A stretch of 64,000 bases of DNA from Halobaculum rubrum (lineage in GTDB: Archaea > Halobacteriota > Halobacteria > Halobacteriales > Haloferacaceae): positions 2,728,001 to 2,792,000 of the forward strand of contig NZ_CP082284.1 in the NCBI RefSeq assembly GCF_019880225.1. The letters are read 5' to 3'. Under the pieces are notes generated by a model. It saw nothing but the letters and a program-made list of their open reading frames with translations, had not been told where the DNA came from and made no database searches. Both the position numbers and the translations under genes were made by a program. Below, one piece after another: positions 1 through 9,001 of this stretch. Position 1 is the first letter of the stretch; each line of letters begins with the position of its first letter.

Positions 1-2
1 GA

Positions 3-401
3 CGCCTCGGCGGGGGCGCCGTCGCCGACCGCCTCCCGCTGTCCGCCTCGGTCGCGAACGCACGCGTGCTGGTCGTGCAGGCGGTCGTCAGCGTCGGGGG
101 GTTCGTCGGCGTCACGCTCGTCGGCGGACCGCTCGTCGCCGCCGCGGCGTTCGCGCTGTTGGGCTTCTTCGTGCTCGGGTTCCCCGGGATGTACTACGGC
201 TGTCTCACCGCGCTCGTCGACGACGACGAGGTGGGCGCGGCCACCGCGGGGGGCCAGACGGCGATCAACCTCGGCGGGCTCGTCGCGCCTCCCGCCTTCG
301 GCTATCTCGCCGACACCGCGGGCTACGCGCTCGGCTGGTACGCGTTGGCGGGCTGTGCGGCGCTGGCGGCGGTCGCGCTCGTGCCGCTCGTCCGAGAGTA
401 G
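3..401 (+). CDS. MFS transporter, C-terminal fragment
   Basis: This is the 3' end of a gene that begins before the window, in the frame of codons starting at base 3. About 132 residues are visible. They form several hydrophobic segments rich in Gly, Ala, Val and Leu. An early GGGAVADRL stretch resembles the cytoplasmic loop 'G.LaDr.g' signature of major facilitator superfamily transporters. Near the end, a Gly-rich segment (TAGGQTAINLGGLVAPPAFGY) and a final helix match the last two helices of the family. The substrate cannot be inferred. The gene is convergent with the DJ-1/PfpI gene 28 nt downstream. Confidence 0.8.
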   Translation, partial: RLGGGAVADRLPLSASVANARVLVVQAVVSVGGFVGVTLVGGPLVAAAAFALLGFFVLGFPGMYYGCLTALVDDDEVGAATAGGQTAINLGGLVAPPAFGYLADTAGYALGWYALAGCAALAAVALVPLVRE

Positions 402-429
402 GGCGCGGGACTGCGAATCGTAACCGGCC

Positions 430-1053
430 CTACTCCACGCCGGCGATCGCGCCCGGCTCGTAGGCGTCGTGCTGTCTGGTGTACTCCATCGTGGTCGCGA
501 CCGACTCGGCGATCTCCGCGCCGGCCTCCCGCTCGACGATGTGCAACGCGAGGTCGATCCCCGAGGTGACGCCACCCGCCGAAAGCACGTCGCCGTCGTC
601 GACGACGCGCTCGTCGCGGACCTCCGCGGCTGTGTCCCGGAGGTCGTCCAGCGCGCCGGCGTGAGTAACGGCGGGTCGGCCGTCGAAGAGGCCGGCCTTC
701 GAGAGGAGCATCCCTCCGGTGCAGACGGACGCGACCGTCGTTCCGGCGTCGTGGTGGGCCGCGACCGCGTCGGGGATCGCGCCGCGGTCGTACTCGGCGT
801 GCGCGCCCGCCTCGCTGCGATCGTTCCAGCCGCCGCCCGGAACCACGAGCAGGTCCACCCCGCCCGGTTCGGGCAGTTCCGCCTCGGCCTCGACACGCAT
901 TCCGTGGCTCGCGGTGACGAGCCCGGGCCCGTCGAGCGCCACGAGTTCGGTGTCGAAGTCGGCGCCGGCGCCCTCGGCGTTCTCGAACACCTCGAACGGA
1001 CCGACCGCGTCCAGTTCGTCGAACCCCTCGTACAGCAGCACGGCGATGTCCAT
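430..1053 (-). CDS. DJ-1/PfpI family protein (class I amidotransferase-like)
   Basis: A 207-residue protein of the DJ-1/PfpI superfamily. It starts MDIAVLLYEGFDELDAVGP, the usual first strand and loop of the subgroup that includes isonitrile hydratase and the sensor half of GATase1-like AraC regulators. The nucleophile elbow is AVCTGG-like (ASVCTGGMLL, Cys about residue 111). DLLVVPGGGW supplies the oxyanion-hole strand and the C-terminal half has VLSAGGVTSGIDLALH. A GTG three codons upstream (base 1062) is an alternative start; the ATG fits the family better. The cytoplasmic substrate is unknown. No DNA-binding domain is attached. Confidence 0.85.
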   Translation of the reverse strand: MDIAVLLYEGFDELDAVGPFEVFENAEGAGADFDTELVALDGPGLVTASHGMRVEAEAELPEPGGVDLLVVPGGGWNDRSEAGAHAEYDRGAIPDAVAAHHDAGTTVASVCTGGMLLSKAGLFDGRPAVTHAGALDDLRDTAAEVRDERVVDDGDVLSAGGVTSGIDLALHIVEREAGAEIAESVATTMEYTRQHDAYEPGAIAGVE

Positions 1054-1130
1054 ACCCGACACTGGAGCGCCGGGGGCAAAGTCGTATCGCGGGCGGCAAG
1101 GTCGTCGGCCACGGCGGCGACGGCGCCGTC

Positions 1131-2615
1131 TCAGTCCGCGCTCGCCTCCTCCTCGTCATCGCCGCGGGCGCGCTTGTACATCGAGAGGGCCCGCTCGCGC
1201 ATCTCGGAGTGGTCGATCACCGGATCGGGATACGTCGGCGCGAGCTGTCGCCGTCGGCCGACGGACAGCTCGTGCCACGAGTGGACGTTGTCGGCCGAGA
1301 CGCTCGCGAGTTCGGGTACGTACTCCGAGATGTACTCCGCGTCGGGGTCGTATCGCTCTCCCTGCGTCATGGGGTTGAAGATCCGGAAGTACGGCTGGGC
1401 GTCCGTCCCGGTCGAGGCGGCCCACTGCCACCCGCCGGTGTCGTTGGCGGTGTCGTGGTCCGCGAGGTGCTCCCGGAAGTGCTCGTAGCCGTGGCGCCAG
1501 TCGATCAGGAGGTCCTTCGTGAGGAACGACGCGACGATCATCCGCACGCGGTTGTGCATGTACGCCTCCTCCCGGAGCTGGCGCATGCCAGCGTCGACGA
1601 TCGGATACCCGGTCTCGCCGTCCTTCCACGCCCGGAGGTCGGCCATCGCTTCCTCGTCCTCGCGCCACTCGATGTCGCGCTCGTACTCCTTGTAGTTGCG
1701 CGTCACCACCTCGGGGTTCGCCCACAGCACCTGCGTGTAGAACTCCCGCCACGCGAGTTGGGACCGGAACTCCTCGACGGACGCGACGGCGTCGTGTTCC
1801 TCCGCGGCGACGCCGTCGTCGTCGGCCATCGCCTCCGCCTCGGCCATCGCTTCCTCGGTGGCGGCGTACACTTCCCGTACGCCGATCGTCCCCCACTTGA
1901 GATCCGTCGAGAGCCGGGAGGTCGCCTCCTTCGCCGGATAGTCGCGGTCGTCGTCGTAGCGGAGGACGGCGTCCTCACAGAACGCCGTGAGCCGGTCGCG
2001 GGCGGCGGCGGTGCCGGCGGACTGCACGTCGGCCGTCGGCTCCTCGAAGCCGAGGTCCGCGACGGTCGGGAGATCGTTCGCGTCGACGGCGTCGGCGTCG
2101 ACGAGGGCGTCATCGGCGGGTGCCTCGTAGGGATCTGCCTTCTCTCGGTCCTGCCACTTCCGCCCGAAGTAGGTGAACACCGAGTACGGGTCCCCGGCGT
2201 TGGTCGTGATCGTCCCGGGCTCGTGGTGGACGGCGTCGTGGTAGCTCTTGCGGGCGACGCCGGCGTCGTCGAGCGCCATCCGGACGCGGGCATCGCGCTC
2301 GCGAGCGAGCCCGGAGTAGTCCTCGTTCCAGACGACCGCCTCGGCGTCGTGGTCCGCCGCGAGGGTCGGGAGCACCTCCGCGGGGTCGCCGCGGGCGACG
2401 ACGAGGTCCGAGCCGCGCTCGCGGTAGTCGTCGCGCAGTTCCGCGAGCGCGTCGAGCATGAACCGCACACGCGGGCTCGCGGCGTGATCCAACACGTCGT
2501 CGTCGAGGACGAACACCGGAACGACCGCGTCGCCGTCGGCGGTCGCATCGGCCGCGGCCGCGAGCCCGCGGTTGTCGGCGACTCGCAGGTCCCGCCGGTG
2601 CCAGAACAGGCGCAT
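1131..2615 (-). CDS. phr: Deoxyribodipyrimidine photolyase (cryptochrome/photolyase family)
   Basis: A 494-residue flavoprotein that should split cyclobutane pyrimidine dimers using blue light. The N-terminal photolyase domain starts MRLFWHRRDLRVADN, typical of the antenna-binding Rossmann part. The C-terminal FAD domain shows the class I signatures: WREFYTQVL near residue 290, DAGMRQLREEAYMHNRVRM near 345-365, and DTGGWQWAASTGTDAQPYFRIFNP near 395-420. Start: an ATG at 2615 is preferred to the GTG at 2627. A second photolyase-like gene (DASH type) lies at 42071, so this one is probably the main CPD repair enzyme of a sunlight-exposed halophile. Confidence 0.93.
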   Translation of the reverse strand: MRLFWHRRDLRVADNRGLAAAADATADGDAVVPVFVLDDDVLDHAASPRVRFMLDALAELRDDYRERGSDLVVARGDPAEVLPTLAADHDAEAVVWNEDYSGLARERDARVRMALDDAGVARKSYHDAVHHEPGTITTNAGDPYSVFTYFGRKWQDREKADPYEAPADDALVDADAVDANDLPTVADLGFEEPTADVQSAGTAAARDRLTAFCEDAVLRYDDDRDYPAKEATSRLSTDLKWGTIGVREVYAATEEAMAEAEAMADDDGVAAEEHDAVASVEEFRSQLAWREFYTQVLWANPEVVTRNYKEYERDIEWREDEEAMADLRAWKDGETGYPIVDAGMRQLREEAYMHNRVRMIVASFLTKDLLIDWRHGYEHFREHLADHDTANDTGGWQWAASTGTDAQPYFRIFNPMTQGERYDPDAEYISEYVPELASVSADNVHSWHELSVGRRRQLAPTYPDPVIDHSEMRERALSMYKRARGDDEEEASAD

Positions 2616-2699
2616 GAAACCGGACACGGGCGCGACGGTAGTAACGTTAGTGGCGAAACGCGGCTGCTCCCGGCTGCGGCAACGCGAACGACCACACCG

Positions 2700-3374
2700 T
2701 CAGAGTGGTTCGATCCCGTCACGCCTCCCGTCGAGGACGGCGAACCGTTCCCCGCGGCGCCGCTCCAGCAGGTGCAGCAGGCGTTCGCCCCAGTCGAGCT
2801 TTCGAGCCTTCATGCCGTCCACGTCGGGATCGTCGAAGTCCCAGCCCGGGAAGACGAGCCGCTCGGCGCCGCAGCGGTCCGCGAGGAACGCCGCCCGGTC
2901 GCCGTCGGTGAAGCCGCCGTAGTTGGCGACCGCGTCGACCGGGGCGGCCTGCGTCGTGACGAGCGTGTGCGCGGCGTCGTAGCGGGGGAGCCACTCGTCG
3001 ACCAGATCGCCGTTGTCGCCGTGGGCGTGCGCGACGACGACCGCGCCGCGTTCGGTTCGTGCGAGGCCCGTCCCGGGGTTCTTGTCCAGGTCCGTCACCA
3101 TCGCGTCGACGCCGACGCCATCGGTGGCGAGGCGGTCGGCGGCGGTCGACGCCGCGAACACGAGGTCCGCGTCGCGTGCGAGATCCGCGTCGGCCTCCAG
3201 CGACGGCCCCGCGCCCGCGACGGCGACGGTCGCGCCCGCGCAGTCCAGTCGGCCGAGGTCGAACGGCTCGGCGTGGGCCGCGGCACGGTCCCTGACCGCC
3301 TCGTCGGCGGCGCGGTCGAACCCGAAGTCGGCGAGGATCGCCCCGTAGATCGGCTCCCAGTCGGTGAATTTCAT
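2700..3374 (-). CDS. mptE: 6-hydroxymethyl-7,8-dihydropterin pyrophosphokinase, MptE type (DUF115)
   Basis: A 224-residue protein starting MKFTDWEPIYGAILADFGF, the conserved opening of archaeal MptE. The DUF115 core is visible: TVAVAGAGPSLEAD (nucleotide-binding loop, about residues 50-65), DAMVTDLDKNPGT (about 90-103) and AHAHGDNGDL (about 115-125). MptE transfers pyrophosphate to hydroxymethyl-dihydropterin, making the substrate for dihydropteroate synthase in archaeal folate or pterin synthesis. The next gene on the same strand (3503-4648) encodes that synthase, which supports the call. A TATA-like element (reverse complement of about 3402-3411) lies about 30 nt before the ATG, so the transcript is probably leaderless. 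Confidence 0.9.
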   Translation of the reverse strand: MKFTDWEPIYGAILADFGFDRAADEAVRDRAAAHAEPFDLGRLDCAGATVAVAGAGPSLEADADLARDADLVFAASTAADRLATDGVGVDAMVTDLDKNPGTGLARTERGAVVVAHAHGDNGDLVDEWLPRYDAAHTLVTTQAAPVDAVANYGGFTDGDRAAFLADRCGAERLVFPGWDFDDPDVDGMKARKLDWGERLLHLLERRRGERFAVLDGRRDGIEPL

Positions 3375-3502
3375 GGCGGCGACTACCGGTGTGGCGGTTG
3401 GCAGTAATACGGGATCGGGCCGAAAGCGCACCAGAGTACCCCTACCCGCGGTGCCCTTCCGGCGTCCACCGTCCGCTATCGACCGATCGGGTATAAGTTT
3501 TC

Positions 3503-4648
3503 TTACTCTGTCGGGCGTGTGACGACGGACAGCGCGGCGTCCAACGCCTCCGTAGCCCCGCTCGCGGTCGCTGCGGCCGCCGCAGTTTCGGCGACCGTCC
3601 CCACCAACAGCGCGGACGACTCCGTCCCGTCGGGGACCAGTACCGCGGACGTATCAGCGGTCGCCGCGCGCAGCGCCCCCAATTCCTCGGCGTCGAGTCC
3701 GTCGAACTCGTACACGCGCGCGACGGCGTCGGCGGCGACGGCGGGGTCGCCGCCGACACGGTCGACGTGTCGACGGGCGTCCCCGGTCGTCGCCACGTCG
3801 AGCTCCTCGACGGCGACCTCGCCGCCTCGACGCGTCCGGTCGCGGGCGAACTCCGCCCCGATGAGCGCAGCGTCGCGCGTCTCGGCCACGTCGTGCGTAC
3901 GGACGATGTGGGCGCCGCGTTCGACGGCCATCGAGGTGGCCGCCAGCGAGACGGGCAGCGCCCCCTCGGTGTCGCGACCGGCGACGCTCCGGAGGAAGTT
4001 CTTCCGGTTGATCGACACGAGGATCGGCCGGCCGTAGCCGCGGAACTCCCGGAGCCGGTGGAACGTCTCGCGGTCGTCCTCCAGGGTCTTCTCCTCGGAC
4101 CAGCCCCCGAACGCGGGGTCGACGATGGTCTTGTCGGTGAAGCCGTTGCGCGAGAGCGACTCGTAGATGTCGTCGACCTCCTCGACTGCGCCCGGGCGCT
4201 CCAGATCCGGCGGCGACGCCATCTTCGCGACGGCGACGTCGTGTGCTGCACAGACCCGGGGCATCTCCGGGTCGGCGAAGCCGCAGATGTCGTTCACCAT
4301 GTCGAAGCCCCGGTTCAGCGCCGCCTCGGCGACCTCGTGGTACCGCGTCTCGATGGAGAAGACGGCGTCGCCGGAGACGCTCTCGATCGTCTCGATCGCG
4401 GTGTCGAGCCGTTCCAGTTCCTCCTCGGCCGAGAGCACCTCGAAGCGCTTGTTCGCCGACTCCAGCCCCACGTCGACGATGTCGGCGCCCTCACCGATGA
4501 GTTCCTCGTCGACGTACGCCGCCGCGTCCCCGGGGTCGTCGTACACGCTGGGGTCGTACGGCGACTCCTTCGAGACGTTCAACACGCCCATGATCCGCGG
4601 CGGGTGATCGTCGCCGATCTGGAGGCCCGCGGCGTCGACAGTTCGCAT
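3503..4648 (-). CDS. folP: Dihydropteroate synthase-like protein
   Basis: A 381-residue protein with the dihydropteroate synthase TIM-barrel signatures: PPRIMGVLNVSKESPYDPSVY near the start, ADIVDVGLES near residue 55, DMVNDICGF near 115 and IVDPAFGGWSEEKTLEDD near 175. Further along are PILVSINRKNFLR and GAHIVRTHDVAETRDA (about 245-260). The last roughly 110 residues form an Ala/Asp-rich extra domain beyond the barrel. The enzyme would join a pterin pyrophosphate to an aminobenzoate. It lies 128 nt upstream of mptE on the same strand, which makes the previous pathway step. The ATG at 4648 is chosen because the barrel starts a few residues later and the upstream extension is Arg/Pro-rich. Confidence 0.88.
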   Translation of the reverse strand: MRTVDAAGLQIGDDHPPRIMGVLNVSKESPYDPSVYDDPGDAAAYVDEELIGEGADIVDVGLESANKRFEVLSAEEELERLDTAIETIESVSGDAVFSIETRYHEVAEAALNRGFDMVNDICGFADPEMPRVCAAHDVAVAKMASPPDLERPGAVEEVDDIYESLSRNGFTDKTIVDPAFGGWSEEKTLEDDRETFHRLREFRGYGRPILVSINRKNFLRSVAGRDTEGALPVSLAATSMAVERGAHIVRTHDVAETRDAALIGAEFARDRTRRGGEVAVEELDVATTGDARRHVDRVGGDPAVAADAVARVYEFDGLDAEELGALRAATADTSAVLVPDGTESSALLVGTVAETAAAAATASGATEALDAALSVVTRPTE

Positions 4649-4822
4649 GAACCACTGCAGGGGCGGGCCGCGCTTCGGTGTTGTGATCGCGGAGGCGACG
4701 CCGCGGATCGAGGACGGACGGACACTCCGATCGACGACAGACACTCCGATCGGCGACGGACGGTCGGGTCGCCGGCCGCCAGAGCGCGCCGCTTATCCCC
4801 GCCGCGCGGCAAGACGGGGCAA

Positions 4823-5461
4823 ATGGGTAAGGTGAGCATCGGCCTGCGCGGCTGGCGCTTCGACGAGGACGAGATCTTCACCGACGCCGGCGGCTGGAGG
4901 CCGCTGGAGGAGATCCCGAAGGAGCCCCGCCACCGGCTCGTGCGGCTCCAGGTCGTGATGAACAAGCCCTGCGACGCCTGCTACCTGATCCACGGCGAGG
5001 AGAACAAACGACAGTGTCGGGTTTCGAGCATCGTCTACGGCGAACCGCTCGACGAGGTGCTGCTGTGTGACGAACACGAGGCGGACTTCCTGTTCTGGTT
5101 CCGCGAACGCGGCGGCGCCTCGATCGCCGGCGAGGAGACGTTCCGCGACGCGTTCCACGAGTGGTTCGACGACGGCGGCCGCGCGCCCGACGGCTACGGC
5201 GGGATGGAGCACGTCGAGGAGGCGCCCGAGGACCTCCCCGACCTTCGTGACCCCGAGGACCTGTACGAGGGCGAAGACCTCCTCGCGGACGAGCGGCCGG
5301 ACTTCGAGGCGGAGTCGGACGACACCGGCGCGGTCGCCGACGCGGACGACGGATCCGCGGAGGACGCCGACGGCGACGACGTCGACGCGGACACAGCCAC
5401 GGACGCGGACGACGACCTCTCGGTCGACGACCTCGATCTCGATCGGGAGTACCCGACATGA
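4823..5461 (+). CDS. Conserved haloarchaeal protein with a putative zinc knuckle
   Basis: A 212-residue protein not assigned to a named family. The first roughly 95 residues are ordered and contain a likely metal site: Cys50, Cys53, Cys65, Cys82 and His85 (KPCDACYLIHGEENKRQC, then LLCDEHE). The last roughly 65 residues are almost only Asp, Ala and Glu and should be disordered. Its stop overlaps the start of the downstream trmJ-type gene by 4 nt (ATGA), which suggests translational coupling and perhaps a link to RNA modification. That link is inferred from context only. Confidence 0.75.
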   Translation: MGKVSIGLRGWRFDEDEIFTDAGGWRPLEEIPKEPRHRLVRLQVVMNKPCDACYLIHGEENKRQCRVSSIVYGEPLDEVLLCDEHEADFLFWFRERGGASIAGEETFRDAFHEWFDDGGRAPDGYGGMEHVEEAPEDLPDLRDPEDLYEGEDLLADERPDFEAESDDTGAVADADDGSAEDADGDDVDADTATDADDDLSVDDLDLDREYPT

Positions 5462-6282
5462 GCGAGGAGGCGGCCGCGGACGCCGGCCACGAGGACCGCG
5501 AGTTCGTCGTCGTCGTCGTGGAGCCGGAGACGCCCGGCAACGTCGGCACCATCGCGCGGGCGATGAAGAACTTCGGACTCACGGACCTGAAGCTGGTCGA
5601 CCCGCCCGAGATCGACCCCGACGGCGAGGCGTACGGGTTCGCCGGCCACGCCCGCGAGGACGTGCTCCCGAACGCCGAGACGGTGGCATTGGAGGAGATA
5701 GTCGAGAACTACCACACCGTCGGCACCACCGCGATCACCGGCGAGGACGCCCGGCGCCACGTTCGGTACCCGTTCAAGACGCCGGCCGAGCTGCGCGAGT
5801 CGCTGGCGACCGTCGACACCGACACCGCGCTGGTGTTCGGCCGCGAGGGAACCGGCCTGAACAACGAGGAGCTCGAACGGCTGGACGAGCTCGTCTCGAT
5901 CCCCGCCAATCCCGACTATCCGGTGATGAATCTCGGGCAGGCGGCGACCGTGACGCTGTACGAGCTTCGCTCGCTGTTCCTCGACGAGTACCAGCTTCCG
6001 GACGTGGACCACGAGCGCGCCGACGAGCCGGAGATCGAACGGTTCTACGAGCAGTTCCGCGCGTTCCTCGCGCAGGCGGAGTCGCGCGACCACAAACGCG
6101 AGCGCAGCGAGCGCCTGATCCGCCGACTGGTCGGGCGCGCGCATCCGACGAGCAAGGAAGCGACGACGCTGACGGGCGTGGTCCGGCGGGCGACGGATCT
6201 CATGGAACACGCCGACCACAGCGAGCGCGAGCGCGACGGCGACCGCAACGACGACCGCGACACCGAACGACGGGCCCGCTGA
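5458..6282 (+). CDS. trmJ: TrmJ-type tRNA (cytidine/uridine-2'-O-) methyltransferase, SpoU family
   Basis: A 274-residue SPOUT methylase. Motif 1 is clear: VVVVEPETPGNVGTIARAMK (about residues 20-40), with the conserved Asn-Val-Gly. Motif 2 is ALVFGREGTGLNNEEL (about 122-138) and motif 3 is PVMNLGQAATVTLYEL (about 150-168). These build the trefoil-knot SAM site. TrmJ methylates the ribose at position 32 of tRNA. The roughly 60 residues after the knot are charged (RERSERLIRRLVGRAH) and a short Arg/Asp-rich tail follows. It is coupled to the upstream zinc-knuckle gene by an ATGA overlap. The SPOUT assignment is firm; the exact target nucleotide is inferred. Confidence 0.88.
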   Translation: MSEEAAADAGHEDREFVVVVVEPETPGNVGTIARAMKNFGLTDLKLVDPPEIDPDGEAYGFAGHAREDVLPNAETVALEEIVENYHTVGTTAITGEDARRHVRYPFKTPAELRESLATVDTDTALVFGREGTGLNNEELERLDELVSIPANPDYPVMNLGQAATVTLYELRSLFLDEYQLPDVDHERADEPEIERFYEQFRAFLAQAESRDHKRERSERLIRRLVGRAHPTSKEATTLTGVVRRATDLMEHADHSERERDGDRNDDRDTERRAR

Positions 6283-6325
6283 CGGCGGCCGGCACGCTCG
6301 CTGACGTGGGCTCCGTACCCGTCGC

Positions 6326-6772
6326 CTACTCGTCGTTTCGCCGGAGGTACATCACGTTCCCGATCATCGAAAACACCCGCTCGTCGTCCTGATTGAACGT
6401 CCGCGTCCGTGCTCGGACCAGCCCACGCTCGGGCCGTTCCGGGACCGTCTCCAGCACTTCGTTCTCGATGCGGAGGGTGTCCCCCGGTCGCACCGGCACC
6501 GGCCACCGGAGTTCGTCGACTCCTTTCGCGCCGACGGTCGCAGCGTCGGCAAGCGTTCCCTCGACGAGCAGGCGCATCGTCATCGCGGCGGTGTGCCAGC
6601 CGGAGGCGATCACGCCGCCGTAGGGCGACTCCTCGGCCGCGCGGTCGGGGTCGGTGTGGAACCACTGCGGATCGTACCGCTCGGCGAACGACAGCACTTC
6701 CTCGCGGGTCACCTCGTAGTCGCCGTGCGTCTCGACCGCGCCGACCTCGACGTCCTCGTAGTAGACTGGCAT
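6326..6772 (-). CDS. MaoC-like hot-dog-fold dehydratase
   Basis: A 148-residue single hot-dog domain. It starts MPVYYEDVEVGAVETHGDYEV and carries the hydratase signature FAERYDPQWFHTD (about residues 28-40), with the catalytic Asp and His of R-specific enoyl-CoA hydratases. PYGGVIASGWHTAAM and ELRWPVPVRPGDTLRIENEV complete the family pattern. It probably acts on acyl-CoA substrates in fatty-acid or polyester metabolism. It is convergent with trmJ. Longer in-frame extensions upstream of this ATG are Arg-rich and unlike the family, so they are not used. Confidence 0.88.
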   Translation of the reverse strand: MPVYYEDVEVGAVETHGDYEVTREEVLSFAERYDPQWFHTDPDRAAEESPYGGVIASGWHTAAMTMRLLVEGTLADAATVGAKGVDELRWPVPVRPGDTLRIENEVLETVPERPERGLVRARTRTFNQDDERVFSMIGNVMYLRRNDE

Positions 6773-7103
6773 GGCTGGCGATCCAGGTGCGAGCACATGA
6801 AACCCGGTGTGGAACCGGTGGTACGTGTCGACTACCGGTCGCTCGTCGGACGGCGCCGGCGTGAAACGACGTGAACGGTCGACGCGCCTATACCGGTGAG
6901 CGACGTGTGCTCGAACGCCCCTACCCGGGTGTGCCACTCGCACACCGCTGGTCGCGCCGACGGAGCATGGACCCGCTGTCGCGTTGCTCCGACGGTGCGG
7001 CCGGGTTTCACCGCCCCGAAGCCGCCGCCACGGCAGTCGTCGCGTGGTCCGCCCGCGAGCGCGATCCGGACCGGTTTTGGGCGCGCGGAGCGAATCCCGA
7101 CGC
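6773..7103. promoter_or_regulatory. Divergent intergenic region between maoC-like and gltX genes
   Basis: 331 bases without a convincing gene. A TTTTGG box at 7075-7080, centred about 27 nt before the gltX ATG, is a plausible TATA element for a leaderless transcript. On the other strand, a GGGTTTCAT stretch around 6796-6805 may serve the MaoC-like gene. The middle holds only short GC-rich inverted repeats (for example around ACCGGT), and no structured RNA is recognised. Confidence 0.5.
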
Positions 7104-8900
7104 ATGAACGACGACCTCACGGAGCGCGTGCGCGCCGAGGCGGAGACGCACGCCCTCTACAACGCCCTGAAGCACGGTTCCGACCCCGAGGTGGGCGCGA
7201 TCATGGGCCCGCTGATGGGCGAGAACCCCGACTTCCGACCGCACGGCGACGAGGTGCCCGGCGTCGTCGCGCCGGTGATCGCGGAGATATCCGGGCTGGA
7301 CGACGACGAGCGCCGCGAGCGCCTGCTCGATCTGGCGCCGGACCTGGTCGAGGAGTTGGAGGCCGAAGACGAGGAGGACGACCAGGTGCTTCCCGATCTC
7401 CCGAACGCGGACGCGTACGACGAGATCCGGATGCGACTCGCGCCGAACCCGAACGGTCCGTGGCACCTCGGCTCCGCCCGCATGCCAGCGGTCATCGGGA
7501 CGTACAAGGAGATCTACGACGGCTGGATGATCTGCCGGTTCGACGACACCGATCCCGAGACCAAGCGTCCGGACCTGGACGCGTACGGCGAGATCCTCGA
7601 CGCCATCGGCTACCTCGGCTTCGAGCCCGACGAGGTGCTGAAGGCGAGCGACCGCGTCGAGACGTACTACGACCACGCGCGCGACCTCATCGAGAAGGGC
7701 GGCGCCTACACCTGCTCGTGCCCGGCCGAGCACTTCCGGGGGCTGAAGGCCGACGCCGAGCCCTGCGACCACCGCGACAAGGACGTCGGGACGGTTCGCG
7801 AGGAGTTCGAGGCGATGGTCGACGGCGAGTACGCCGCCGGCGAGATGGTCCTCCGTGTGAAAACCGATATCGAGCACAAGAACCCCGCGATGCGCGACTT
7901 CGTCGCCTTCCGGATGGTCGACACGCCCCATCCGCGCGAGGAGGCGGCCGACTACCGCGCGTGGCCGATGCTCGACTTCCAGTCGGGCATCGACGACCAC
8001 CTCACGGGCGTCACGCACATTATCCGTGGTATCGACCTCCAGGACTCCGCCAAGCGCCAGCGCTTCGTTTACGACTACTTCGGCTGGGAGTACCCCGAGG
8101 TGGTCCACTGGGGGCACGTCCAGATCGACGCCTACGACGTGCCGATGTCCACCTCGACGATCAAAGAGCGGGTCGACAGCGGCGAGCTGACCGGCTGGGA
8201 CGACCCACGCGCGCCGACGCTCGCGTCGGTGGAGCGCCGCGGCATCCGCGGGCAGGCCATCGTCGACGCGATGGTCGAGTTGGGCGTCTCCACGAGCAAC
8301 GTGGATCTGGCGATGTCGAGCATCTACGCGACCAACCGCGACCTGATCGACGACGACACCGACCGCCGGTTCCTCGTCCGCGACGGCGTCGCCTCCGACG
8401 CGGCCGACCGCGACCGCCTCCCCGCGTGCGCCGCCGAGGCGTTCGACCTCGCCGGCGACGTGCCCGACGCGGGCCACCCGCCGCTGCATCCCAACCACGA
8501 GGACCGCGGCGACCGCACTGTGCCCGCGAGCGACGCCGTCCTGCTGGAGTCGGAGGACGTGCCCGCCGACGCCGAGCGCGTCTGGCTCAAGGGGCTCGGC
8601 TGTCTCCGCCGCGACGGCGACGAACTCGCGTGGGTCGGCACCGACATCGACCTCGTGCGCGAGGAGGACGTTCCGGTGATCCACTGGGTCGGCGCCGGCG
8701 ACGACGAACACGTCCGCGTCCGCATGCGGACGATGGACGGCGACGTGATCGGCTACGCCGAACCCGGCTACGCCGACTACGACGTCGACGATCTGGTGCA
8801 GTTCGAGCGCGTCGGCTTCGCTCGGTTCGACGCCGCGGCCGACGACGACGCCGAGGAAGCGGAGCCCGGCGAGCACCTCGCCTTCTACGCGCACCCGTAG
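7104..8900 (+). CDS. gltX: Glutamyl-tRNA synthetase, archaeal type
   Basis: A 598-residue class I aminoacyl-tRNA synthetase. The HIGH-type motif is RLAPNPNGPWHLGSAR at residues 111-126, and the KMSKS-type loop is MSTSTIKERV at about residue 350. A roughly 100-residue helical N-terminal extension precedes the catalytic core, as in archaeal and eukaryotic GluRS/GlnRS. The C-terminal half contains the two beta-barrel anticodon domains (ERVWLKGLGCLRRDGDELAWVGTD and onward). In haloarchaea this enzyme also mischarges tRNA-Gln, which an amidotransferase then corrects (established for archaea, not seen here). A TATA-like box lies 27 nt upstream. Confidence 0.96.
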   Translation: MNDDLTERVRAEAETHALYNALKHGSDPEVGAIMGPLMGENPDFRPHGDEVPGVVAPVIAEISGLDDDERRERLLDLAPDLVEELEAEDEEDDQVLPDLPNADAYDEIRMRLAPNPNGPWHLGSARMPAVIGTYKEIYDGWMICRFDDTDPETKRPDLDAYGEILDAIGYLGFEPDEVLKASDRVETYYDHARDLIEKGGAYTCSCPAEHFRGLKADAEPCDHRDKDVGTVREEFEAMVDGEYAAGEMVLRVKTDIEHKNPAMRDFVAFRMVDTPHPREEAADYRAWPMLDFQSGIDDHLTGVTHIIRGIDLQDSAKRQRFVYDYFGWEYPEVVHWGHVQIDAYDVPMSTSTIKERVDSGELTGWDDPRAPTLASVERRGIRGQAIVDAMVELGVSTSNVDLAMSSIYATNRDLIDDDTDRRFLVRDGVASDAADRDRLPACAAEAFDLAGDVPDAGHPPLHPNHEDRGDRTVPASDAVLLESEDVPADAERVWLKGLGCLRRDGDELAWVGTDIDLVREEDVPVIHWVGAGDDEHVRVRMRTMDGDVIGYAEPGYADYDVDDLVQFERVGFARFDAAADDDAEEAEPGEHLAFYAHP

Positions 8901-9001
8901 GCGACCGGGACGACGCTGACCCCGTCCGCTCTCTCCTCGATGTAGGAACAGAGACTACCGGCAACGGTACCTCTTTCCCAGGACGTGCGTGATCGATCGT
9001 C

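Noticed and set aside
1209..3407. Very long open frame opposite the photolyase and mptE genes
   Set aside because: It is the mirror of acidic, GC-rich genes on the other strand. Its Arg/Val/Gly-rich translation has no family features, while the reverse-strand frames give clear enzymes.
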